Of a stretch of 64,000 bases of DNA, positions 53,944 through 64,000 are shown piece by piece. Position numbers and translations under genes: made by a program. The notes beneath the pieces are model-generated. The model saw only the letters and a list, made by a program, of their open reading frames with translations. It was not told the origin of the DNA and searched no databases. The stretch's first letter is position 1. Each line of letters begins with the position of its first letter. Origin of the DNA: Capitella teleta (lineage: Eukaryota > Annelida > Polychaeta > Capitellidae). The DNA lies in NCBI GenBank assembly GCA_000328365.1, contig KB299619.1, forward strand, positions 370,201 to 434,200, read 5' to 3'.

Positions 53944-56900
53944 GGCAGCTCACGACCACTCCTGCTTGTTTTGGGTCTGGAATGAAGAAGACACACTATC
54001 TTTCATCACCTTATTATATACCTCAAATAACAAAATGTACATGCTTCACTGCTTGGGTGTCATTATTAGGAAAATGAACTCAAATCTAAAGTAGACTGAT
54101 TGTACATATGACGAAAACTTGAATAACTTAAGAATGCGACCTCATTTAAACGAACGAAGATCAGTTTATCTGCTGCTATCCGCTGCGATCTTTAGATTTG
54201 AATTTTTTTTTTTGGTAGCATAAACAATAGTGAAACTAACGTGTACTGGAAGTGTCCTATTTATGCCTATACCCCCCCCCCCCTCCCTTCTCCTTCTTCC
54301 CACTTCCAATTCCCTCTTCAGACCTGCTCCAATTTTTTGATAGAATATTTGTATCGAGGTACAAAGTGTTTTTTCTAAATTTTTTATTTGTTGAATGATT
54401 GTTTTGTAAATTAATATATTTATTTTTTCCCCCTTTTTTTTTTTTTTTTTTTTTTTTTTCTTTGTTTCTTATGGTGTTATTTATATCTGATTAATTTTGT
54501 GATCTCAATTCATTAATTTTATTCAATTATACCAAAGATGCATAATTTCTGACTTATTGCTAATTTAACATACCTGCAATTGTTTCATGCACTTTTTTTT
54601 TCTTCCCTTGTTTAATTAGAAAAGATGAATAATTACAAAAAAATTGTATGCATCTGGAGAATTCGGGTAACGCCGCTTCAATTTCATGCTCTCTGTTGAT
54701 CAGATTAAACTGTTTTTACAAGAAATATTGCTCATGGAGATACTGGTCGACCATATTTTCATGGAATTGTCACTTTTTTTTGTAAAAAACTAAAGAGAAA
54801 AAAAACGCACCTAGTTTTTTCATCTCGGGCATTGTTGGTTTTTACGAATCCTTAGGCTAATTACTCTCATCCCCTTTTTGATTGTCCTCCTTCAGAATCT
54901 GATTTTTTTTTTACATAATACTGAACGGCTGCAGACAATCATTGCACTGTTTGTAAAGAGGACGAGGTGTTGCCTCCTCATCTTCACTTTACAAAATGTA
55001 TGTCCGTGTTTTGCTGTTCTGAATGGTTCTAGTCACCTTACTAACAAACTGAGTAGAGTGGCTAAAAGCACAGTGCTATCACAACTGAGAAGGCTGCAGT
55101 GTCATTTTTAAATATATTGTTAGTTATGTGCGTGCGTGTTTAAAAGGGGCTTACTCCAAAACAAACCCCAACTGTGATTTCTTGTAATGTGTTGTTTTTT
55201 TATTGTTACTTGTGGAGGGTTTTTTTTTTTGCTTTTTTTCTACTTAGAATTTTTTTATCATTTTTTTTGTATAATGTGAATATGTGCTTTTTTCATGGTG
55301 TATATTAAGGGTCTGACAGTGTATGGGTTATGGTGCATTTGAGATAAGCCGGCTTTTTTTATTTCTTCTCCTTTGATGTGCTTGGACCATTTTTGTGTCA
55401 AATTTTATGTAAAAAACAAACAAATTCATATATAGTAATAAGATGTTTGCATGATTAGGTAATTTTGAATTATTTAATAATTTATTCCTAATTAACTGCA
55501 GAAATACTACCAATTGTTTTTGTGTTTCGTTTTTTTTTCTTCCCCATTTTTTATTCTATTTCTCTCATGTAACTCTATTCTTATCTTTATTTCTCATTTT
55601 TTTATCAAGTTTCTTTTTTTTTTTTTTTTTTTGCCATTTTTTGAATTCATTCCAATTTTGGATTTTTTTTTTCAACTTGCGACACCAAGTCGCGAATTGC
55701 GTGTATTTTCTCCCCAATCACATTGATGTCATACTTAAACTGTCTACCAGTCACTGCTACAACTGCATGGATCATCCCGGAGCACCAAATATGAGTTGTT
55801 TGAAAAAGCGAAGAGGAAAATTTGTTTATTTTTGCTAGTTTGTATTTTTCATCCTTTTAAAACAAAAATTTTGTTTGTTTCTCATTCCATATATTTTTTT
55901 ATTCATTTGCCTGTTAATGTTAACTTCTTATTTCGTTTTCTGTTGCGCCTCACTTTTGATCATTACAAGCATTATAACCCTTATTTCCTATTCATACTCT
56001 TTTCTATTTAATTCCCTTTCCTTTGTCAGTATCTCATGATAAAAAAAAAACTTGCATTGCGATCACAGTGTTAGGAAACTCCCATTCATATTTTTATAAG
56101 CACACTTCTCTTCTTTTAAAAATTCTTGCAAATAAAGTTCTGTTTATTTTTCTTTGTTTAAAAAAACTGTGTTTAAAAAAAAAAAACTAAAACATGTTCT
56201 TTAATTTCTACACCAGATCTCATTTTGCGTTTTTAATTCTTTTCTTTTTTAAGATCCACTTTTAGCTGCAAACATCTCATTCTTACTCCAAATGAAAAGC
56301 TAAGTTAATTAATGATAACACCTCATTTGTGATTTGTTGGAATGTCGCATCTCAGTGATATATACTATTTTTGGTAACTTTTTCTATTTTTGCAATTACT
56401 GTTATTTTCTGTATTTTTCTCCTCTTGGAGAAATGTATAAACTCCTGCTGTGCAATAATCATCCCTATTTCTCGAAACTACAGTGTGAATTCAAATATTG
56501 AAAATTCTTCCCCAAAAAAAGTATAAATTTTCGTTGTTGTACGCTATGCATGGCTGCAATATTAATCTTTTTCATTTCTTTCCTATCGTTGTGTAAACTG
56601 GCATAAACCAACGTTATCAGTGCTTATTTTTTCATTTCTCTTATCACTTTATCACTATTCTTGTCATAACCACGTACCGTGCTGGGTGTACACTTCTCCT
56701 TCCTTCTTCTACACGTTGTGTCAATTCGTATGAACAATTCCTTTCAATGTGTACATTGTGTGTACAATGGCTATTTGTATTTCGTCAGCAGAAGTAGATA
56801 TTTTTTTAAGGTTTTCAATTTTTTTACTAGTTCCAATTTTTCCAAGGAATAAACAAATAAATACAGGCGTCTTTTCGAATGTATTTGCACTATATTTTTT

Positions 56901-57803
56901 CATAAATTTGCTCACTCTGGTGAAAATGTTGGGGTTGGGTTATATTTCTCTCTGTCACCGCGATTTCTTCCTACCAATAGAACATACTTGTATGCATTTA
57001 CGCTCTCCTCAAATCGCCCAACATATTCAGCAGTATTAATTGGTTTCTTTTTTAATTAAAAACTAATCAAAAACGTTTGATCTCATCAAGTGCCGTTTTT
57101 GATTTTTTTCTCTCTCTCATTTATACTTCGCACTCACTAATACAGGGTCTTTGTAAGCCATGAAATTTATTTTTTTGATGAAAAAGAAGGAAAAAGCTTA
57201 ATTACCCAGCCCCCTACACTTAAGTGAATCATTTTCTGCAATTCCCCCTTGAATAATATTATTATTGCGTGTTAACTTTTTTTTCTCAAGCCTGGCACAT
57301 CTAGCAATAATTCTGAAAATCCGCATTATCTGATAGCTACTTAATGGTTAAATGAATTTTCTTTTATTCTCTTCTTTTTCCTTTTTATCCAGGATCTAAT
57401 TCAGTCTCCTATCTTTTTTTTTTTCTCGATGATGACGAAAAAAAATTATATTTTTATAATAATTTGACGGTGGTATGTGAATCTGATCTCTCTGTACAGC
57501 TGTACATTTTAGCTTTTTGTTATTTTTTTTTTATCTTCCCACAATGCACCAGTTGCAAAGGTTTCATCGTCCTGTCCTATCCTCTCTTCCTTTTTTTTCT
57601 CTTTCTTTTTTCTTTTTTTTTTTCTTCTTTCTCTGGTTAAAAAAAAAAAACCAAACTCATATTTAAACTATTTTCCATTTTTTATCGTCATCAATATTGT
57701 CACGCCAGTGTAAAGTGGGTATTTAAACAATTAATATTTTTTATCCTTTTCTTCCCCTTTTTAAAAAAGTGTAGATTCTTGTGACAATATACTGCAAAAT
57801 AAA
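53944..57803 (+). other. CPEB 3' UTR, very U-rich, with multiple CPE-like motifs
   Basis: From the stop codon to about 58.5 kb the sense strand is dominated by T runs. Ten TTTTTAT motifs (the CPE consensus UUUUUAU) were located, starting at 54381, 55252, 55356, 55548, 55599, 55896, 57382, 57528, 57679 and 57738. The strong T-over-A asymmetry fits a transcribed U-rich UTR. The exact end is unknown: AATAAA occurs at 56131, 57798, 58445, 58460 and 59188, so alternative polyadenylation is possible. Confidence 0.6.
57798..57803 (+). terminator. Candidate distal poly(A) signal of CPEB
   Basis: AATAAA in TGCAAAATAAATTAC with a long T/GT-rich stretch downstream. CPE-like motifs end 54 and 113 nt upstream. 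AATAAA at 56131-56136 is a proximal alternative. Confidence 0.4.
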
Positions 57804-58819
57804 TTACACAGTTGCACCAAGGTGTTATTTTTAATTTTCTTTTTTTTTTTTTTCCTTTTTTTTTTTTCTTTTTTTTTTTTTTTAAATATCACGCAGGTAT
57901 GAAAAATATTCTACCTTCCTCCCCGAATTGTGCATGTACTCCCGCAATTCCTTTGTATTAGCTTGAAGAAAGAAAAAAAAAACATAAAAAATCCTTTTCA
58001 TGTTAATTAGTATAATCCTTAATTAGGATGTGCTTCATTACGGAAAAACTTTTTTTCTCATTTATATTTTTTTCTTTGGATATTTTTTCATTTCCTTTTC
58101 TTTCTCTCTTCATTATTCCTCTTTGAACTTTTCTTTCTACTATAGTAAGAAGAAAAACTTTTTTTGTTTAGAATAATTAGCCCCCAAAAAACTGTTGTCA
58201 ATTTTTTTTTTCTATATCATTCATTGGTGGTTCCTCATCATTTTTCTCTTTCTTGCTTTCTTCGTTTTTTTCTGATTATTTTCTATCAGATATTTTTTCA
58301 TGGACAGCATAAAATGAAAAAAAAAAATAAAAAAATCCACCTTTTTATTCGCGGTGGGTGACAGAAATGTCTTTTAAGTGCGTGTTGCCCCTTAATAGGT
58401 GTTTTTACTTTTCATTTTTTAAAGCTACTAATACATTTTTGTGTAATAAATTTCTTGGAAATAAATTTTCTGAAAAAAAAAAGAAGAAGTATTTAAACAA
58501 TTTATTTCTATTATCTAATTGTTTGAATAATTCAGTTATTTTTAGGCTAAATCACATAGCCCGAAAGTACGCAATAATTGCACTTACCAAGATTGCTTAA
58601 ACTTTGCAATGATCGCAAATTCAGGCATGCATGGGTTTCAACAATACTACACCACTAAATAATATATAATAAAATGCACTAGATAATAAATATAAGCAGA
58701 ATAGAATGATCTTATAAATATCTATTGAATTGAACATCAAGTATTTTGTGTGTTTATATGGAGTATTATGTGGAGTAGTATTATTTAAATATAAAACAAA
58801 CAATACTTGTATATTGATA
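57804..58819 (+). other. T-rich tail of the CPEB downstream region
   Basis: Continues the T-rich asymmetry to about 58.5 kb, with further AATAAA signals at 58445 and 58460. Whether it is transcribed cannot be told from sequence alone. Confidence 0.4.
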
Positions 58820-61800
58820 CAGGGTGATTCCAAAATGTATTACATTGGAGCAATTAATTACGACACATGCATGCTAAATATTGTGTGTGATTGAGCGTTC
58901 CATAGTGTATATAGAAAAGTTAAAATACCAAGGTATAGCAATGTTTATATTATTGTAAATATAATTGCAAAATGCATACATTAGCATTGCAAGATTGCGC
59001 ACACAGACACATATATATACATGGTGATTGCAGCCTATAATTATGACCCTGCTGAGGGGAGTTCACATTAAAATTCACATTACTTGTAAATATACTCTGG
59101 AATCAACCTGTGTAATTTAGTTGTTGTGTATAGTTTTAGTACCAGTACGTACAGCCGAAAAAAAAAATATTGTGAAACTCGCCCCTAAATAAATACAGGT
59201 CAAGGGCGTGGATGATTCACTACGTAATAAGTAGTAACACCTACACATATACATGAAGTAAAGTGCGAATTAATACATACAAGAAAGTTACTCTGTGTGC
59301 TCTGTTCTCAGATGACCCTGTCATATTATGCAGAAATCAAAACATACAAGGCGTACTTCGCTTATAAATAATTATGTCACCCATATTGGAATGCAGTCTG
59401 AATAGTCTCACATTTAATTATTATATACATATAGATCATATACATGCATATGCTATAATCAGATAATCACACAGCTGGCGGGTTGGTTGTTCATCCAAAA
59501 TCCAAATCATCTCCATTTTTGCTGCAAATGCAGAATTGCAAGTAGAATCATGAAAGCGTTGTAACTAACGCATGTACGGTACGAGCGAGTAATTCACGGG
59601 CACCAATCAGTTGAATATTGCATCATACCCTAGTTGGTCGTTAGTTCTACGGGTCATTGTCCTCTGGCCTTTGGGCAGACCAGCTCGATTGCCGTAATTA
59701 TGCAAATCACCGACTTGCGCCATCTGCAACTAATTGCAATCTTGCGGTTTGATCTCGAAAAACATCTCCCATTCCACGCGACTTCTGACTTGAGTTTTTT
59801 TTTGGTTTTTTTTTCACAATCCCTGAGGATCACTGATAAGATTACCATGAGATTGATAAGAGAGAAATGCATGTAGTCTTCATACACAATTTACTGGGAA
59901 ATGACGTCGATACCAGGTGGGTTGGAATAAGGCAATTCGCTTTGGGGGTAAGTCACACGACACCCATAATCTTCCCGTGGACCCCAGGCGTCTAATTTCG
60001 TCTGTTGCTTGCTGTCTAGAGAGCCGGCAGGTCGCATTCCATATATTATATTATGCCCCTCGCTTTCTTTGCCCCGTTTCATTCATTCCCTTAGTTGCAA
60101 CGACAAGATCATTCTTCCCCTAATGATTACGCAATTATCCAATTATGATATCTGGTGTAGGATATGATGACAGCAAAACAGGCCTTCTGAAGGTAAGGAA
60201 TCGCGTAGGCGGCCTGTCAGGATGACTACGCTTTCGACAGATGACAAGAAACGCACTCTTTGATTGCGCCATCCATATATGCATATTGGGACCCGCTTCT
60301 ATTGCATGCATACAATGGAAGCTGGTCGCCGTATCTATGGCGCCATTTCCCTATTCCGAGAATGCTTTGCACTGACATGAATTTTGAAGCGAAATAAGTT
60401 GAATCGCTCGTGTACCGCGAAATTTCAATGACTACCGTTCACGTTGTTTATTCGGAGCATCAATCATCCAGGGGCCAAAGTCAAAAGTGCGTCCCTCGAT
60501 CTCTGACGTACATGTTCCAATTCTGATAAAACAAATTCGGTGCATTTGATGAGGCCTCTTGTATACTCTGTGAGATGCTGTCGAACTCTGAAATCATGAT
60601 TCAGTTCAGTTCTAGATTAAGACGGAAGACGGCGAGGAATCGCCAACCTCAGGGTTCAACTATGCTTCTTCTCTTGTTTCTGCTCTCCATCGATGATATT
60701 ATGAATGAATAAATGTCTCATCTATATTCAATTTCATTTTTTTGCCGACCACACCAGTTTCTTCATGTCTGGATCGGAAGTCAACCAAATCATTGCAAAG
60801 GCCTAAATGAATGTCGAAATAAAGCAAATTGCATCTGGACCTGAGCGAAAAACTTTTTTCTGTTGTACATGGAGTCGGAATTGTCTTGAATCAGCAATGG
60901 ACTTTCGTGCCCTGGTTTTGTTTTTTAGTGCGTGCATAACGGGGTCGATATTGTAGCTCTTGGATCCGCGGCAATTCCACGCTCCAGAAGGCTTCTGAGT
61001 ACCAGTCCCATGCAGTGCGGACCGAAATGGTACACGGTAAAGTGATTCAACCAAGCACGGATCTACCGGTACACTGACACGAAATCGGCCAAAGTTCATC
61101 AACACACTGGATTATTCTTTGAATTAATAGTATGTATACTCGATGAGAATCAGTGGTGTCGCCACCCGGTGCTTACATTGAGAATTATACCCACTTGCAA
61201 CAAGAGCAATTTGTGTAATGAATTTTGACGTATAAGTGAGTCATGATTGGCGACTTCAGCAATAAGCTCTAACACTCCCTGATGACTTCATCTCCTATAA
61301 CTACGTGAACAGAATCTGGGTTCAGACGGCAAAATGTAACGACTGTCAAATACGAGAGAAAAAAAAAAATCATTAAACAGCAGATTATTATTAGAAAGGT
61401 AGAAATGTTATGTTGCGTTTATAGCGATTGTTATAAATGCACAATTCCGCTCCGGCTAAAGATAAACATTGCACTTCACTAATAGCCCCAGTATACAACA
61501 ACAAAAAAACACTCCCAAGAGAAAACGAGCAGGCACGAGGCACGAGGCACGAGGCATGAGGCACGAGGCATGAGGCATGAGGCACGAGGCATGAAGCACG
61601 AGGCATGAAGCACGAAGCATGAAGCACGAGGCACGAGGCATGAGGCACGAGGCACGAGGCAAGAGGCATGAGGCACGAGGCATGAAGCACGAGGCATGAG
61701 GCATGAGACTGAGCCCAAATTATTAATTTGTGCAAAATTTGAGCGTTTTTGGTTCGCCGAAATCGGAATTTGCGATAATCACGTGAGCGGATGATCGGGT

Positions 61801-62964
61801 TGCCAACTTGCCATGGCAACAGGCGACACATAAGGACCGCTTTTCACAATGACGAATCTGTGTGTATAATTATAATCATAATACAAGCTAATCTTCATAT
61901 CTATACACCCAACACATTCAGACGAATCGGGCGCCAGAACAAAAGCCATGCAGGACATGAATATGAATTCTAATTATATCAATTTGACAGGTTCTAATAT
62001 CAGAACGATTGCAATCGCTCTGTGACACAGTCGTTCCGGTAAAGGTCCAAAAGTACGATAAGGAGATAACACATGCTAATGTTATTGCACTGTTTTAATT
62101 AAGCTCATGCAAGTTTCATTTTATGCATTTTCAATTGCATGACAACTAAGGAAATGTAGATTGAGGTCCGAACACAGTGCTGCAGATACTCTTCGCAAGA
62201 TTGCCCTCATTCCAATAATGCAATCCATCAGCGGTCATAAAACGCCGCTTTTTCTTCCTTTCATATTCGTTGGAACACTGGATGCTTGGGTATTTTTGCG
62301 CTCATTGTTTATTGAAAGGTTCCCAAAGCAACTCATGCCACGCGTTCTAAGGTTCTTGGAATAAGAACGACTTTTCTTTGGAAGGTTTCTTGGGTTTGAG
62401 GATTCCAGGAGGAGGACGGGAGTTAAACTCGGAGGCAGACACTTCAGAATCAGACGGCTAGAGTGCCGTTAAATACACAACAAGGTGGCGATGTTGTCTA
62501 ATAACTTACTCGATTTCATTGGTGTTCAATTGTGGTCAGGTAATAGATACCCGCGGTGAGCAACATCGTCCGAGAATAATATGCTTATGAGGAAATACAG
62601 TTTTTGAATTTTGGGACAATTTCGCTATTAGGCAGTGGTGATTGTGAAGGTGTCATTATATGCAATAGTGATGCATGTATAGCATATACGTTGCACGCAT
62701 TGGTTAATAAGAGTGTAAAGTTAAAGAGGATCTCTGTTCATTTCCAAACCTTTTATGATCGATTCTATGAGCTTTTTGTGAATTCGGAGAGACCAATTTT
62801 GAAGCGTCCCGTCAGCCATGAATATTATTCCCAATGAAAATACGACTTTCTTACTCAGACAGAATATTGTGAAACTAGATGAATATGAGATTATCTTTAT
62901 CAGAACTGCTGAAAGAATAACTCCCAAGACGGCTCCCATTGTTAACAATGATATCACAACCACA
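58820..62964. other. Intergenic, no confident gene
   Basis: Starts with a TA-flanked CAGGGTGATTCCAAAATG, resembling a mariner-type terminus. It contains a weak candidate terminal exon at 60616-60696, the 7-bp minisatellite at 61531 and several open frames without domains (60803-61105 minus, 62161-62364 plus, 62604-62837 plus). Confidence 0.4.
61531..61707. repeat. 7-bp minisatellite, AGGCACG/AGGCATG, about 25 units
   Basis: Heptamer units vary at two positions (AGG/AAG and CACG/CATG). Because 7 is not a multiple of 3, all minus-strand frames stay open and read as ASCLVPR-type repeats; these are not proteins. Confidence 0.97.
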
Positions 62965-63160
62965 TGAAATCGAACGCGAGATGAAAGCGAGATTTTAGAC
63001 CTCTCAAATTCGATGCACGAATGAACTGACCAAACAGTGTGTGCAATGCGTTGAAACTCGTCAAATAACTTTTGTTTTCCCTTAATGGCGCATCTTCCAT
63101 TATTCGTTACTATAGTTCAACACAATCACAGGTTGATTCTCTTTCAAGGGTTGTACTGTT
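62965..63160 (+). repeat. Dispersed repeat, copy B
   Basis: Aligns in order with 28934-29110, beginning TGAAATCGAACGCGAGA and including GAAAGCGAGATTTTAGACCT and ATTCGTTACTATAGTTCAA. Unit boundaries and family are unknown. Confidence 0.75.
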
Positions 63161-64000
63161 CACTGGCAAGGTGCGTATAGAAAATGCTTCAAAATACCTG
63201 CAATATTATTTCATCCATACAGGCAATCAATAATTATGGCGCGAAAACGATCAATCACAATCTGAGGATCGGCCGCATTGATTGGCCGTTATTTACGTTA
63301 TCAACTATAAATGGCTTCATGGCTTTTTCAACATCGATAAACATGATTGAACTACGCATTAACACCCTGCTAATACCCATCTGCTCATTACAGTTATGTG
63401 CCTAGTATCCATATACACTATTATGAAATAACGCAAGCCACTCTAAAAGTCTCTGACCTGAACACCCCGTCATGATGTGTTACAATTCGAATTTGGGTAT
63501 GGGGCACGTATTGGTGAGTCAGGTCTGTCACCATTATTTGACAGATCTCACAGACGAATGGCGCGGAATATGTCTTCGTCCTGTTATGTAATACATTAAC
63601 ACGCTATTTCGTTTCATAACGTCATCAACATGATGATATGATTATTGGAGTAATTTAATGAAATAAGACAGCCATCCCAAATGAACCGGCTCGAATCTGG
63701 TTCATTTGGGATGGCTGATTTATTTCATTGACGTATTACGTCACATGCACAGACGCCATGATGCTACAGGGTCGATGTAAACTGAATAGTGATACTTAAT
63801 GTACATTATACGTGGGAATTAAACTGCTCCAATTAATCATATCATGGCTGGTGGAGCCAATAATCAGGTTACATGGTCTATCTGGTCTTGCAAGGATGAC
63901 TGCGTACCTTGACAACTCATCAGTCACAAATTCACACCCGTGTCTCTCATTGCGTAATAAAGTAATAGTTATACATGCAATATTGTAAATGAGCTGAATT
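63161..64000. other. Intergenic to window end
   Basis: No coding signal was seen. The only structured item is the hairpin at 63657-63729. Confidence 0.5.
63657..63729. repeat. Near-perfect 31-bp inverted repeat with 11-nt loop
   Basis: The left arm 63657-63687 and right arm 63699-63729 pair at 29 of 31 positions around an 11-nt loop. The core of the arm is GCCATCCCAAATGAACC. The size fits a small-RNA hairpin, but near-perfect pairing also fits a recent inverted duplication or a tiny MITE. Confidence 0.9.

Noticed and set aside
60803-61105. 100-codon minus-strand open frame
   Set aside because: Unrecognised, with no splice partner or poly(A) signal; plausible peptide content alone is not enough.
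61391-61831. ASCLVPRASCL-type repetitive proteins in several minus-strand frames
   Set aside because: Artefact of a 7-bp minisatellite that stays open in every frame.

Overview
This is an animal nuclear DNA window. It has spliced genes with GT-AG introns, metazoan-specific proteins, microsatellites, several eukaryotic transposon families and two assembly gaps (7521-7619 and 28793-28913). The C-terminus of the best gene matches the Orb2/CPEB2-4 type and ends in the invertebrate-style PFRWC. With the pogo/Tigger, hAT, LINE and Ty3/gypsy remnants, this suggests an invertebrate, probably marine. I cannot name the species.

Layout. 0.1-3.3 kb: a broken Ty3/gypsy-type fossil on the minus strand, abutting a long (AATC)n microsatellite. 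3.7-4.8 kb: a 1,040-bp TA-flanked element with terminal inverted repeats; a second, shorter relative lies at 29.9-30.3 kb. 6.2-9.0 kb: a compact, unrecognised gene with a stress-type promoter motif, a predicted noncoding first exon, a single 289-codon coding exon, an AU-rich 3' UTR and a poly(A) signal. 9-27 kb: mostly intergenic, holding a decayed Tigger/pogo transposon (13.9-15.0 kb), other transposon ends, tRNA-like SINE heads, tandem repeats and a 190-bp (ATA)n tract.

27.08-32.5 kb: TMEM128, four exons, 171 aa, a complete four-helix membrane protein. Its 3.5-kb first intron is a transposon graveyard (hAT-like end, LINE fragment, pogo-like element, dispersed repeat). 34.3-57.8 kb: a complete CPEB2/3/4 (Orb2) orthologue, eight coding exons, 713 aa. 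It has a Q/N-rich prion-like segment, two RRMs and a C-terminal ZZ zinc domain. Introns 1 and 2 are 5.3 and 10.6 kb and differ in composition from the flanks; the last three introns are only 52-56 nt. The gene is followed by several kilobases of extremely U-rich 3' UTR carrying many CPE-like UUUUUAU motifs, so its own mRNA could be a CPEB target. 58.8-64 kb: intergenic, with a 7-bp minisatellite, a dispersed repeat copy and a near-perfect 31-bp hairpin.

TMEM128 and CPEB are independent same-strand genes, not an operon. I found no clearly new multi-gene system. The items most worth follow-up are the unrecognised 289-aa gene, the possible CPEB autoregulatory 3' UTR, the TGCATG-dense intron 2 and the 63.7-kb hairpin.
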